64,000 nucleotides of DNA from Staphylococcus warneri (GTDB taxonomy: Bacteria > Bacillota > Bacilli > Staphylococcales > Staphylococcaceae): assembly GCF_900636385.1 (NCBI RefSeq), contig NZ_LR134269.1, positions 2,356,001 through 2,420,000 on the forward strand, written 5' to 3'. Positions 49,908 to 59,353 of the stretch are shown piece after piece (positions within the stretch are counted from its first letter, which is position 1; every line of letters begins with the position of its first letter). Under the pieces are notes generated by a model. That model did not search any database. It saw only the letters and a program-made list of their open reading frames with translations, and was not told where the DNA came from. The translations under genes were made by a program, and so were the position numbers.

Positions 49908-50510
49908 TCAATACACTCTATACGTTTGCCCTGTTTGTGCACCTTCTACACTTTTAATAAATGCATTAGCTATTTTATCGGCAGGTACTGCTGTATATCC
50001 TTTAAAGAATTCTCCATACTTATCTAATGCTTCTTCAACTACATTAGGACTAACATTATTAATTCTTAATCCATGATTTAATTCTACAGCAGCTGAAGTC
50101 ACAAAACCTGCGATACCGCCATTAGCCATTGCTGCTGAAGATCCTAGTTTTATAGGATCGTCCATCATAATACCTGATGTTAACGTAAAACTGCCATTTT
50201 CATTTAAATAATGTTGACCAATTAATACTAAATTGATTTGGCCCAATAACTTACTTTGAATCGCTACATTATTTTCTTCTAAGCTAATCTCAGACAACGC
50301 TTTGAATGTAGCACCGCCTGTTGCACTGACAACTGCATCAATATTATCAATATCTTTATACATTTTTTCGATTTGTTCTGGAGACGTAATATCCAACTGA
50401 TAGTCACCAGATTGACTTCCTACTTCAATCACTTCATGATGATTTTCTTTTAGTTTTTCTGCTACTTTACTACCAATAGTTCCACTTGCATCAATAACAA
50501 TAACCTTCAT
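49908..50510 (-). CDS. Short SDR-like NAD(P)-binding protein
   Basis: 200 aa from ATG 50510 (AGGAGGTATCTC upstream; frame opens at 50549). An N-terminal Rossmann strand VIVIDASGTIGSKVAEKL and VVSATGGATF, then GIMMDDPIKLGSSAAMANGGIAGFV. These fit atypical short-chain dehydrogenases lacking the usual Tyr-x3-Lys. Likely a quinone or carbonyl reductase; the substrate is unknown. Confidence 0.8.
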   Translation of the reverse strand: MKVIVIDASGTIGSKVAEKLKENHHEVIEVGSQSGDYQLDITSPEQIEKMYKDIDNIDAVVSATGGATFKALSEISLEENNVAIQSKLLGQINLVLIGQHYLNENGSFTLTSGIMMDDPIKLGSSAAMANGGIAGFVTSAAVELNHGLRINNVSPNVVEEALDKYGEFFKGYTAVPADKIANAFIKSVEGAQTGQTYRVY

Positions 50511-50646
50511 GAGATACCTCCTGTATATTTTAACGTTTTCATGAATCACAGTATCACACGCAATATTTAATTAAAGTAAGACGCTCAATTATAAGGTCTG
50601 AAAAAGCAAATAATCCACCATTTATTCATCATCTGCTTCGATTATA

Positions 50647-51675
50647 TTATTTATTAATTTTTTGTCCTTCTAATTTCGAAGAGACAAATCCCATTTTAGC
50701 GTTACCTTTCATTTTGGTACTATCTAGAGAAACATTAAATTTTAAGTTGAGTTTCATTGGTTTTTTTACACTTTGTTGCCAAGTGACATTATTTTGATTG
50801 ATTTGAATATTGTTAAGTTCAGAAATATTATCTTTATCACTTTGATCAATAGCAATTCCATATATTTGTTGGTCTTTTTCATAGAAATGATATTTAATAT
50901 TTAATTCTGCGATTGGCGTCTTAATAGTTACATTCCAATAGCCAAGTAAATGATGATAATCCGCTTCTTCTCCATCAATTTGTTGAGCTTGACCACTAAC
51001 ATCTTCTTCTGTTGCCGTAGATTGATCTACAGATAACTTAGGTGCCTGCCCGACATTTTTCCACACCGTGCCACGTTTTTCATATTGAAACAAACGTTCA
51101 ATTTCGTAAGCGATTTGTGGTCCTAATTCTCTTTCAACTAAATAAAATGCTAAATCTAATCCTGACGTTACACCTGCACCTGAAACAATGTCGCCATCAT
51201 CTACTACACGTGCATTAACTACATGTGCACCAGCCCCTTCAAGCAAATCTAGTCCCATAAAGTGTGCTGTAACATGTCTGTCCTTAATAATATCTGCCAT
51301 GGCTAATAATACGCCACCACCACATACACTAGCAATTGTCATATTCGGGTTACGATGGACCTCTTTAATTTTATCTGTCACACCTTGATTTGCTATTTTA
51401 TTCAATTTAAATGGTATAGAGGTCTCACTTTCCATATTTATTGAACCAGAAGCCCCTGGTATTAAGACTAATCCAGTTGTTTGAGTATCGAGTGTTGTTT
51501 CAGCTTGTAATTCATAATTACTAATACCGTTTTTAAATGTTCGTCTTTCATCGATACTCACAAATCTCACATCTATCGTTTCATCCGTATATTCAGTGGC
51601 AGCTAATAATACCTCATATGGTGCCATTACATCTAAAATATCTACCTCATCAAATAATAAAATCTGAACTTTCAT
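50647..51675 (-). CDS. DJ-1/PfpI family protein with extra C-terminal domain
   Basis: 342 aa. Residues 1-200 form a DJ-1/PfpI (class I glutamine-amidotransferase-like) domain with nucleophile Cys118 in IASVCGGGVLLA and acidic DEVDIL at the start. Residues about 235-342 form a beta-rich unit (LGYWNVTIKTPIAELNIKYHFY) of unknown fold. Other members lacking this tail act as isonitrile hydratases or regulators (GATase1-AraC), but no helix-turn-helix is visible. Monocistronic. Confidence 0.8.
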   Translation of the reverse strand: MKVQILLFDEVDILDVMAPYEVLLAATEYTDETIDVRFVSIDERRTFKNGISNYELQAETTLDTQTTGLVLIPGASGSINMESETSIPFKLNKIANQGVTDKIKEVHRNPNMTIASVCGGGVLLAMADIIKDRHVTAHFMGLDLLEGAGAHVVNARVVDDGDIVSGAGVTSGLDLAFYLVERELGPQIAYEIERLFQYEKRGTVWKNVGQAPKLSVDQSTATEEDVSGQAQQIDGEEADYHHLLGYWNVTIKTPIAELNIKYHFYEKDQQIYGIAIDQSDKDNISELNNIQINQNNVTWQQSVKKPMKLNLKFNVSLDSTKMKGNAKMGFVSSKLEGQKINK

Positions 51676-51778
51676 CTCTATCTCTCCTCAAATCTATTTA
51701 TCAATGCATATTTCATACTAACCGATATTAATTTGCATTTACTATTATAATGACCTCAATTAAACAAATCTTAAAAAG

Positions 51779-51820
51779 TTAAAAGCCATCAAATGGCTTT
51801 AACTAATACCATTTGATGGC
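51779..51820 (-). terminator. Minus-strand terminator hairpin
   Basis: Perfect 12-bp stem GCCATCAAATGG (51785-51796) / CCATTTGATGGC (51809-51820), 12-nt loop, then TTTTAACTTTTT on the minus strand. It serves the remnant at 51862 and/or the CPBP gene. Confidence 0.8.
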
Positions 51821-51861
51821 CTATATCATTCAAATTTCTATTTTTTTATAACATTTATTAT

Positions 51862-52002
51862 TTAAAATCCAATACCACTATGTGTAATATTTATATTTGT
51901 CACTTTATTATTTTTTATACTAAATATCACGCCGGGTCCTTGATTTGTTGGTTTATAACTTAATACTGATTTCTCCTTAGATGACGTTTGATAAGGATCC
52001 AT
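51862..52002 (-). pseudogene. C-terminal gene fragment (46 codons)
   Basis: A minus-strand frame from an ATG at 52002 to TAA at 51862, without a ribosome site, between the CPBP gene and a good terminator. It reads like the C-terminal end of a larger secreted or binding protein (SVLSYKPTNQGPGVIFSI, then VTNINITHSGIGF). Upstream, the frame is closed by a TAA. Probably a decayed gene; parent family not identified. Confidence 0.45.
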
Positions 52003-52033
52003 TCTTTTTTAATTCATTACTCTTTTTTTAATA

Positions 52034-52834
52034 TCATTTGAACATTATAGATAAATACCCCACTAAAATAGCTATTCCAATAATACTATTATGAACCATA
52101 TGAACCATCATACTGTCTTTGATATTGTCTCTACGTGAGTAGGCAAGATAAAATACCATACCCATTGATGTATACATAATAAATGAAATGATATTATTAA
52201 TACCATGTTGTGAACCAAAAACGATTGAAGAAATAATGAACGGTAACCAAAATGAAGCCTTTTTAAATAAAGTCTCTTTGAATATACCTCGATATATAAG
52301 TTCTTCAAGATATGGTGCAATAAAACTGATGGTAATTACAAAAATGATAAAAGGAAATACTTGTGCAAGTTGGCTTGCATTTGTTGCTTGTTGATTCATA
52401 TCACCAAACAATAGCTTATCGTTACTTGTTTGAGCAGACCCTGTGACTTTGTATAAAAGGAACAAAAATGCATAGACAATAATACGAAGTAAGACTGCCC
52501 ACCCTATATTAATACCAATATCTTTCGTCGTAAATTTGCCCGTATGTTCATAAGTATGCCGTCTATAGTACCGTCTAATTAACCAAACCACTACTGATAC
52601 AACAATGAGATATAAGACGGTGGACATTGTAGCTTTCAAAGTGTCCATTTTAACCGATAAATTTGTAATCGTAAGTATGATAATAATAGGTAATTGCGCT
52701 AGAATCATCCAACCTATAAAAATGAGGATATTTAATGCTATATTTCCTTTCGGTAAAACATCGCTTTGATTTTTTGATAAATCTTCATTCTGATTTTCCT
52801 TATGTTGTTCATTCATTTCATCATGATTAGTCAT
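52034..52834 (-). CDS. CPBP (Abi/CAAX-like) intramembrane metalloprotease
   Basis: 266 aa from ATG 52834 (AGGTGG upstream; GTG 52846 also in frame). About eight helices. Conserved motifs YLEELIYRGIF (EExxxR), SSIVFGSQHGINN (His) and MVHMVHNSIIG (HxxxN) mark the glutamic-type CPBP family. Relatives act in prenyl-protein processing, bacteriocin immunity or regulated proteolysis. A hydrophilic Asn/Glu-rich N-terminal tail precedes the first helix. Confidence 0.88.
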   Translation of the reverse strand: MTNHDEMNEQHKENQNEDLSKNQSDVLPKGNIALNILIFIGWMILAQLPIIIILTITNLSVKMDTLKATMSTVLYLIVVSVVVWLIRRYYRRHTYEHTGKFTTKDIGINIGWAVLLRIIVYAFLFLLYKVTGSAQTSNDKLLFGDMNQQATNASQLAQVFPFIIFVITISFIAPYLEELIYRGIFKETLFKKASFWLPFIISSIVFGSQHGINNIISFIMYTSMGMVFYLAYSRRDNIKDSMMVHMVHNSIIGIAILVGYLSIMFK

Positions 52835-52860
52835 ATTAAATACCACCTTTTTTCATCATA

Positions 52861-54108
52861 TTATTCATTTAACAATCGGAAAACTTTATACAATAATGGG
52901 TGGATAGGCTTAATGAAATCTCCAATTAATTCTTCAATGTGGGTTCCGAATCCTTTTTTAAACTGTTGTACGCCTAAATCATCTGCTGTCTTGCTAAAAT
53001 CTCCAGTAATACCATAAAAATTATATTTAGGAATCTCATGTTTTAAAGCAAACTTAATCATATGCCATTGCAAAGCATACGCACCTTTATATTGATAGTA
53101 ATGTGGATTTGAACCACTGGATAAATAATAAACTTCATCTTTTGTAGCTATATATAAGGCTGCTGCTAAATCAATTACATGTCCATCTGTTTGAATGATG
53201 TCTTGTGTTTCTGTAATTTTCTTTTCGTTACTATTCCATTGCTGTTCTAACTGTTTTAACTTGTTCTTACTCTTTTTAGAATTAGGATGCTCACTTAACT
53301 TATCTTTTGTGTTTTCTATATCTTTAGCTATTTCAGATGATTTTTTAATTAATTGATTTTTATAATCATCTAAATTAATATATGAAAGCTTAATCATTGC
53401 CTCATTCGGATACATTAACAGTACTTCTTTAAAAAATTGATATGGATTTGCCCTATATTTAAAATGATGTCGTTCTTCAGCCATTTTAAATAATTGATAA
53501 AAGCGATCAATTTCTGATATGTCTAACGTTATTGTCTTAACACCCATTTCAATCGCATGTTGAACATGACGCCTGGTTTTATATTCCATATTTTTTAAGA
53601 CATCTTCTTCTTTTTGTCCTTCCATATCTAGTACAGATAGCCATCTAATTTGACTCTTTTGAGAATAGCCAATCGTTAAACCTTGGTGCTGATAACCTAA
53701 TTGATGTAATGTATGAATTAATTCTTTATTATTAATCGGTGTCACAATATCTCCTGCAGTATTCCGAACATTTTCTAAAATATACGGATCTATAGAAGCA
53801 AATAGTGCTCGTTTTTTTTGTAGATATGTTGTTAAGCCTTTAAAGAAGCATTTTACTAATTCAAGATGATTAAAATCTAATATCGGGCCTTTTTGAGAAT
53901 AAAAATACTTAAAAAATTTTAACGCTCTAGATTCCGTTAATAAACAAGCTGCTATGACCTCATTTTCATTATTTTTGACACCAACTAAGTGTGCTTCTTC
54001 GCTATTTGTTTTTCTATATTTAAATTGATCAATACATTGAGTAAAATGGACCTTATTATTTTGAATAAAATTGTCATATTCTGTCTCTGTTAGTTGCGTA
54101 AAATACAT
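52861..54108 (-). CDS. FemA/B-family aminoacyltransferase
   Basis: 415 aa, typical Fem length. Two GNAT-like subdomains with a Lys/Glu-rich coiled-coil arm (about 260-310) that in FemA binds tRNA, and the closing YNFYGITGDFS, DDLGVQQFKKGFGTHIEELIGDF blocks. It would add amino acids from aminoacyl-tRNA to the peptidoglycan bridge. As an extra copy outside the femAB locus it resembles FmhA/lysostaphin-immunity-type proteins; which one is open. Confidence 0.88.
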   Translation of the reverse strand: MYFTQLTETEYDNFIQNNKVHFTQCIDQFKYRKTNSEEAHLVGVKNNENEVIAACLLTESRALKFFKYFYSQKGPILDFNHLELVKCFFKGLTTYLQKKRALFASIDPYILENVRNTAGDIVTPINNKELIHTLHQLGYQHQGLTIGYSQKSQIRWLSVLDMEGQKEEDVLKNMEYKTRRHVQHAIEMGVKTITLDISEIDRFYQLFKMAEERHHFKYRANPYQFFKEVLLMYPNEAMIKLSYINLDDYKNQLIKKSSEIAKDIENTKDKLSEHPNSKKSKNKLKQLEQQWNSNEKKITETQDIIQTDGHVIDLAAALYIATKDEVYYLSSGSNPHYYQYKGAYALQWHMIKFALKHEIPKYNFYGITGDFSKTADDLGVQQFKKGFGTHIEELIGDFIKPIHPLLYKVFRLLNE

Positions 54109-54140
54109 AATTTAATCCCCTTATTCACTTTATATAAAAT

Positions 54141-54172
54141 AAACGGCTGATGACCTGTCTCACCAACCGTTT
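54141..54172 (-). terminator. Terminator of the isaB remnant
   Basis: 13-bp stem AAACGGCTGATGA / TCACCAACCGTTT with two G-U pairs, 6-nt loop, ATTTTATA on the minus strand. Confidence 0.65.
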
Positions 54173-54259
54173 GCGATTACTCAATTTTTCTCAACTTTGC
54201 TATAAATAGGCTAGTAAAATTGTAAAAAATGAATTCCATATAAAATTTTATTTTATCAC

Positions 54260-54758
54260 TTAACTTTTTCCGTTATGGATACCGACTTCAGTAATATAAC
54301 CATTATTCTCTAAAAAGCGTAATTGTTTTTCATTAAATTGATATAAATATTCATTTCCATGGGCTGTTCCAGATAGCTTATTTAAGGGCTTACCATAAGT
54401 TTTCACTAATTCAGCTTTAGAAACTACACCCGGTTTTAATTGGAACCACACACCATCCGCTTTCCCTTTGCTAGGTAAATAAAATTGTTGATCAAATTTT
54501 TCAATTGTATCATTATCATTACCTTTACTGTTTTCAGTAATTTTATATCCATTAATTGTGAAATTGTCATTTTTAATGGCATTAATAAAATTTTTATCTA
54601 AAATAAAATCACTTTGTGATGATGTATAACCATGATAGTTATAATATGGTTGCGTAGCCGCATGAGCTTCATTGATGTGAAAGATCCTCAACGCCAACAC
54701 CCAAAGCCACCCCAACTGCTAAAGTACCTGTTAACAAACTCTTTGATAAAGTATTCAT
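54260..54758 (-). pseudogene. isaB: IsaB-like secreted antigen, frameshifted at the signal peptide
   Basis: The mature part (YYNYHGYTSSQSDFILDKNF, INAIKNDNFTINGYKI) fits immunodominant staphylococcal antigen B. The proper start is the ATG at 54758 after GGAGTG, reading MNTLSKSLLTGTLAVGVALG, but this frame stops at a TGA after HQ. The mature region continues in another frame as INEAHAATQP. The span of 499 bp is 3n+1, so one extra (or two missing) bases near 54680 break the gene. Without correction no exported product forms. Confidence 0.75.
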
Positions 54759-54800
54759 TATTAACACTCCTTTAATAGTTAAATGTCTTTCTAAAGTAAT

Positions 54801-54836
54801 ATTACAATATATTACAGAATATTACAAATTATTACA
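54801..54836 (-). repeat. Four TGTAAT boxes in 10-bp register upstream of isaB
   Basis: ATTACA on the plus strand at 54801-54806, 54811-54816, 54821-54826 and 54831-54836, separated by 4-nt variable spacers. It begins 43 bp upstream of the isaB ATG. The helical phasing suggests cooperative binding by a regulator. Confidence 0.7.
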
Positions 54837-55142
54837 AATTTTATTATTTGTATAATCTTGTTTATTGTAAAGTCGCTTTAAATCTTATTATTATAAACAA
54901 AATAATGACATTATATTCATAACAGTAAATAATCATGAACCGAAAGTAATTAAGTTAGTTATTTATACAATACATATTAAAGTTTTAAGTCGCTCAAAAA
55001 TGTAATAAGTGTAATGAATCTAATAACCAGTCATTACATGAACGAGAACCATTTTGATATAAAACTATTTCAAAATATTAATAAAACATTGATACATAGA
55101 CCTATGTTAAAATTAACCAATGAGGTGATAAGTGATACATAA

Positions 55143-55292
55143 ATGTTAAAGTTTCTATCTTCTTTGTTTAATTATTACTTTTGTCATTTAGCTACTTTGC
55201 CAGTATAAGTTTTACATAATCAGCTTTTTACACCTTTTTTGTTATTAATTCCAATGGTATTTTTAGGTGTTTTTCTTTTCTCTTATCGGTAA
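55143..55292 (+). pseudogene. Possible small membrane-protein remnant
   Basis: A frame from ATG 55143 (MLKFLSSLFNYYF, then HLATLPV) stops at a TAA. A shifted frame continues as hydrophobic FTPFLLLIPMVFLGVFLFSYR to a stop at 55292. No convincing ribosome site. Looks like a decayed one- or two-helix protein. Confidence 0.3.
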
Positions 55293-55365
55293 AAATATCA
55301 ATAAATATTTTTCTTAATCTAAATCGACTAATAATAAATAAACCAAAACTCTCAATTTATATTTT

Positions 55366-56313
55366 TTACTTTTGCACATTTTCCAATGTCTTTTTAGGAT
55401 AAAAATGCTTAATTACTTTAACATCTTGAGACGTTTTAATTTTACTAACAAGTTTAGGTAAAACAAACCATCCAAGAATAAAAGAAAAAAGCCAAAGTCC
55501 TAAACAAATAGCATTTCGAATTTGAGTATAAAAAATAATTTGTAATGAGGCTTCTTTTTGAGCTTCAAATTTTTTAGAATCATTTCTATAGTGTCTAGAT
55601 AATTCATACATATTTCTATTATTTCTAGATGTAATACGAATGTATTTGTCCATCGGAGTGTAATCATATTTTTCTTTAATAGATTTAGCACTACTAAGGA
55701 ACGATTTAGTCATTCCTTCACTCGTTGGAAAAATTTTATTTAAAGTTTCTATATTCATTGCCCACATTTTTACCCAAGGATAAAAACGCACATTTAACAC
55801 AATTAATATTATAACTATTGGAAGTTGAAATATTAAAAATAAAACAGTTTGCGAAATAATATAACTCAACTCTAAACCACTACTAAATAAATGATGAATA
55901 GGCACTACCAAAAATATAAAAAAGAAAAGAGAGCCAACAATCATACTCATTGGTTTCATATATGCTTTGTATACTAAACAATCAGCCTTTTCTAAGGTCC
56001 CCATTTCATCAAAACTAATTCCATTTATCAATTCTTCACTAGTTACATATTCTTTACGTGTCAATATACATAATAAACGTTTCACTCTTTGACGAGACTT
56101 CCCAATATTCAAAATCAAATTAATACCTATAGGAAAAATTATGAAAGCGAAAATTAGTGCTATAATACCACCAATTAAATGAGACTTATCTCTATAAACT
56201 TCTCCAGATATACTTTCGGAACCAATGATATAAAATAAGAATGAAATAAGGGCATAAAAAAGTGAAAACCCTATAAATATAAATTTAAGAATAAAAGAAA
56301 TTATTTTTTTCAT
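55366..56313 (-). CDS. Uncharacterised membrane protein
   Basis: 315 aa with about five helices: two N-terminal (about 5-30, 45-70), two central (about 125-175) and one near 265-285, with a basic Lys/Arg-rich cytosolic loop between the last two. GAAGGAG precedes the ATG. No motif recognised. A short hairpin lies in its leader at 56334-56368. Confidence 0.65.
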   Translation of the reverse strand: MKKIISFILKFIFIGFSLFYALISFLFYIIGSESISGEVYRDKSHLIGGIIALIFAFIIFPIGINLILNIGKSRQRVKRLLCILTRKEYVTSEELINGISFDEMGTLEKADCLVYKAYMKPMSMIVGSLFFFIFLVVPIHHLFSSGLELSYIISQTVLFLIFQLPIVIILIVLNVRFYPWVKMWAMNIETLNKIFPTSEGMTKSFLSSAKSIKEKYDYTPMDKYIRITSRNNRNMYELSRHYRNDSKKFEAQKEASLQIIFYTQIRNAICLGLWLFSFILGWFVLPKLVSKIKTSQDVKVIKHFYPKKTLENVQK

Positions 56314-56830
56314 AAAGCTATCTCCTTCAATAAATGGCCGGCATAACGTGAGCTATTATGCCGACCATTAGTCTATACATTTAGTATGAACTCTTCTTAA
56401 TAAAAGTCCATATCTAGACAATTATAAAAAGCTTATCAAATTATTAAAAACTAAATAAATAATAACAAATTAAATACTAATAAACAATATTTTTATGATT
56501 TTTAGTTGTAATTTTTTTATTATATTGGTATATAATAATAGAATGTGATATGTCTAAGAGTAAAGTAAAATAATTATTTCGATAGTTATTTTAATACAAC
56601 ATCCATTTACTGTTTGCAATTTTATCGAATTATATTTGAAATCATGTTTAAGTAATTGAAATAAATCACTAAATAGTTTTGAAATATTTAATGATTACTT
56701 ACTTAATCTAATAAAAAATGGCAATATACAATGTCAAATGTAACATTATTCCTTATGTTTAAATAATCACTTTAAAAATTCAATTAATTGCAGGATAATT
56801 GAAAGAAAATAATATTAAGGGAGAATAACA
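56314..56830. other. Divergent intergenic region
   Basis: About 515 bp. A leader hairpin (GGCATAA 56340-56346 / TTATGCC 56356-56362, flanked by ATGG/CCAT) belongs to the minus gene. A TGGTATATAAT extended -10-like sequence near 56530 could drive the plus gene. No ORF or RNA otherwise supported. Confidence 0.4.
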
Positions 56831-57370
56831 ATGCTAGCAACCATCATATGTTGGATAATTGTAATTATAATGTTTTATATCTTTTATAGAATGTTGAAAA
56901 GTAAAATTAAAAAGATGTTTGGATTTGAATATACAAATACACACTCATATCAAGATTATCAAAGCTATCAAGAAGAAACATCTATTGATAGTACTGAGGC
57001 TGTTGATAAAATGATTATACACGCATTAAAATATCATGAAACCTTAACTTTTGAAGAACAACGTTTGAAAACATCTACAGGGTATGAAGCAATCGATATC
57101 TATGACAGGATCAATAGTCTAATTCAAAATTCAAGTCGTATTGCCGACGAATTGCAACGTAATGAGAGTGAATTAGTACCAGGAAATTCAAGTTCAAGTA
57201 TTGAAGGTTTTAAAGTGACAATGTCAAATAATGATGTCAAAATCAACTTAATAGGCTGGACAGTAGGTATGAGTTTAAGTCATTTACAATCATTATCATC
57301 AGTTAATGATTTGAAAGATGAAATTGATAATGGTTTAATTTTAAGTCACGATGCATTTCGAACATATTAG
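56831..57370 (+). CDS. Single-pass membrane protein, uncharacterised
   Basis: 179 aa. One N-terminal helix (about 3-20) followed by a basic RMLKSKIKKMFG, a Tyr/Gln/Ser-rich stretch (HSYQDYQSYQEE) and a mainly helical cytosolic part (EAVDKMIIHALKYHETLTF). AAGGGAG precedes the ATG. No family recognised. Confidence 0.6.
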   Translation: MLATIICWIIVIIMFYIFYRMLKSKIKKMFGFEYTNTHSYQDYQSYQEETSIDSTEAVDKMIIHALKYHETLTFEEQRLKTSTGYEAIDIYDRINSLIQNSSRIADELQRNESELVPGNSSSSIEGFKVTMSNNDVKINLIGWTVGMSLSHLQSLSSVNDLKDEIDNGLILSHDAFRTY

Positions 57371-58104
57371 ATAAAACCACAAACAAAGTTCAAAAGTGTT
57401 GAATTACAAATATATGAATATTTAATCACATATTGCACTGAAAAATGATAATTGTGCTTTTTTTAAACTATAGGATTGTAATATTAATACACTTAAACAT
57501 TAATATAATAAAATATATAATCGATATTAATTTGAACCTCAAAATTTTGACTAACAAATATAGCCTATCTCTACATTGATATGATTTAAATATGGGATGA
57601 CCTATGTTTAGGATTTTGTCCAAATAAATTGTATAAAATAATGCAAATAAGTTCTATTATGGAAATTTCAAAAATCTATTTCAAGGATTGGACAGAAAAT
57701 AAATTGTCTTATTGAGAAATAATAACCTATTTTATACTTGTCAATCCTATTATATTAGCTTAGGGGTAGAGACAGTGTGAATTTCATGAGGAAGGTACTT
57801 TCATTTTATAAGCAAATAAGATGTCTTTCTAAATTGAATATGGAATATACAAAAGTTAAACAAAATAATCATTTACCTTTAAATAAAAGCTAAATAGAAA
57901 AAATAAGAACGACTTAGAAATGAAAATGAGATGTTAAAGTCAGGTATTGTTTATCAAAATCTTGAAACTTTGAATCAAGCATACGTAAAAATTAAAATTA
58001 ATTAAACATGTATTATTGTCTATTACTCATAAAGGTTTTTGAGTTTATATACTGAATTGGATAACTTCAAATAAATAAAATTGTATTAATATCTTAATAA
58101 TGAT
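57371..58104. other. Long AT-rich interval with a decayed gene
   Basis: About 730 bp. The first 400 bp hold only AT-rich DNA. A plus-strand coiled-coil gene remnant follows at 57786-58005. The exporter terminator closes it at 58105. Confidence 0.45.
57786..58005 (+). pseudogene. Coiled-coil protein gene remnant
   Basis: ATG 57786 opens a 35-codon frame (MRKVLSFYKQIRCLSKLNM). After several stops another frame reads ERLRNENEMLKSGIVYQNL and ends at 58003-58005. Both halves are charged, heptad-like and co-linear, so they look like one broken gene. No ribosome site at the ATG. Parent family not identified. Confidence 0.4.
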
Positions 58105-58140
58105 AAAAAGCACTCGTACTTCAATTGGTACGAGTGCTTT
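58105..58140 (-). terminator. Terminator of the MacAB-like operon
   Basis: 13-bp stem AAAGCACTCGTAC / GTACGAGTGCTTT, 8-nt loop, TTTTTA on the minus strand. Confidence 0.85.
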
Positions 58141-58150
58141 ATGATTTTAA

Positions 58151-59353
58151 CTATTTAATAATATCAATTAATTCTTTTTTAGAAGCTGCTCTAGCTGGGA
58201 TCCAACCGAAGACGATACCAATTAATGTGGATACGCCCACTGCTAAGATGACTGACCCGAGACTGACGGAACTCTTAACCATATCTGGTGTTGCTAAGTC
58301 GACAAGTGTGGCAATAATAATACCGAGTATCAGTCCGATAATACCACCGAGTAGACACAACACAACACTTTCTACTAAGAACTGGATTTCGATATCTCGA
58401 CCTTTGGCACCAAAGGCACGTCGTATCGCAATTTCCTCTGTCCGTTCGGTTACAGAAATATACATCACATTCATAACACCGATTCCGGCAATAAATAATG
58501 AGATACCCGCCACAGCTGCGACGAAGTAGGTGATCATATCTAATACTTTGCCAATACCTTTCATCATATCTTCATTATCCGCAAAACTATATTGGCCATC
58601 AGATACGCCTGTCCCTTTTTTATTCAGCTCTTTTTCAACTTTTTTACCCACATCTTTCTTATTTTCACCATCATTAACAGTTACTAATAGTTGTGGCGTA
58701 CCTTGAGATAAGTTGCTCATATAGTGATTCGCTGTTTTAGTTGGCATTTGGACCACGGATTCAAGTGGCATACCACTCGCGTCTTGACCACTTGCATCAC
58801 CAACACCAACCACTTTAAATCCTTCACCATTAATATAAATGGATTTGCCAACAGCTGCTTTCGCATTGTGGAATACCTTTTTCGCCACTTTACTATCAAT
58901 CACAACGACCTTTTCCTGTGTATCGTTATCATCTTTCGTAAAACCATGGCCTTCATCGACCCCTGACACATGAGAAGCCTTTTTTAAACTGATTTCACCA
59001 CTACCATGTGTATTCGTTACTTTGGCAGAGTATGTACTATCTTCGCTTTCTTTAATTTTTGCACTTTTGACACCCTTAACTTGTTCTACAACGCTAATAT
59101 CTTCTTGTTTAAATGGATTGTCTTTCGGTGCGCTCATGTCTTGTGTCATATACGATATCGATGCCTGATTTTTACCTGCACCGGCATCGTCAAACTGTTC
59201 TGTTGTTGTTTTTTTAAAACCATTACCTAAGGCCATAATCGTGATCACGGCCGCTATACCGATAATAATACCAATCATCGTAAAGATATTACGACGTTTA
59301 TTTTTTAAAATAGAGCGAAAGGCGACGGATAAAATATTAGAAAAATTATTCAT
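58151..59353 (-). CDS. MacB/YknZ-like ABC permease
   Basis: 400 aa FtsX/MacB fold: one N-terminal helix, an extracellular MacB_PCD domain (about 45-270), then three helices with the conserved GVMNVMYISVTERTEEIAIRRAFGAKGRDI. Works with an ATPase and a membrane-fusion-type adaptor to expel peptides or toxins. Its ATG overlaps the end of the ATPase gene, which is broken, so the complex is probably inactive unless another ATPase serves. Confidence 0.88.
   Translation of the reverse strand: MNNFSNILSVAFRSILKNKRRNIFTMIGIIIGIAAVITIMALGNGFKKTTTEQFDDAGAGKNQASISYMTQDMSAPKDNPFKQEDISVVEQVKGVKSAKIKESEDSTYSAKVTNTHGSGEISLKKASHVSGVDEGHGFTKDDNDTQEKVVVIDSKVAKKVFHNAKAAVGKSIYINGEGFKVVGVGDASGQDASGMPLESVVQMPTKTANHYMSNLSQGTPQLLVTVNDGENKKDVGKKVEKELNKKGTGVSDGQYSFADNEDMMKGIGKVLDMITYFVAAVAGISLFIAGIGVMNVMYISVTERTEEIAIRRAFGAKGRDIEIQFLVESVVLCLLGGIIGLILGIIIATLVDLATPDMVKSSVSLGSVILAVGVSTLIGIVFGWIPARAASKKELIDIIK

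Larger units (their letters stand above)
54759..55365. other. Intergenic interval with phased TGTAAT boxes and a small remnant
   Basis: About 600 bp. The isaB upstream region (54801-54836) holds four TGTAAT copies at exact 10-bp spacing (minus strand). Near 55143-55292 is a decayed plus-strand frame. The rest is AT-rich without a gene. Confidence 0.5.
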
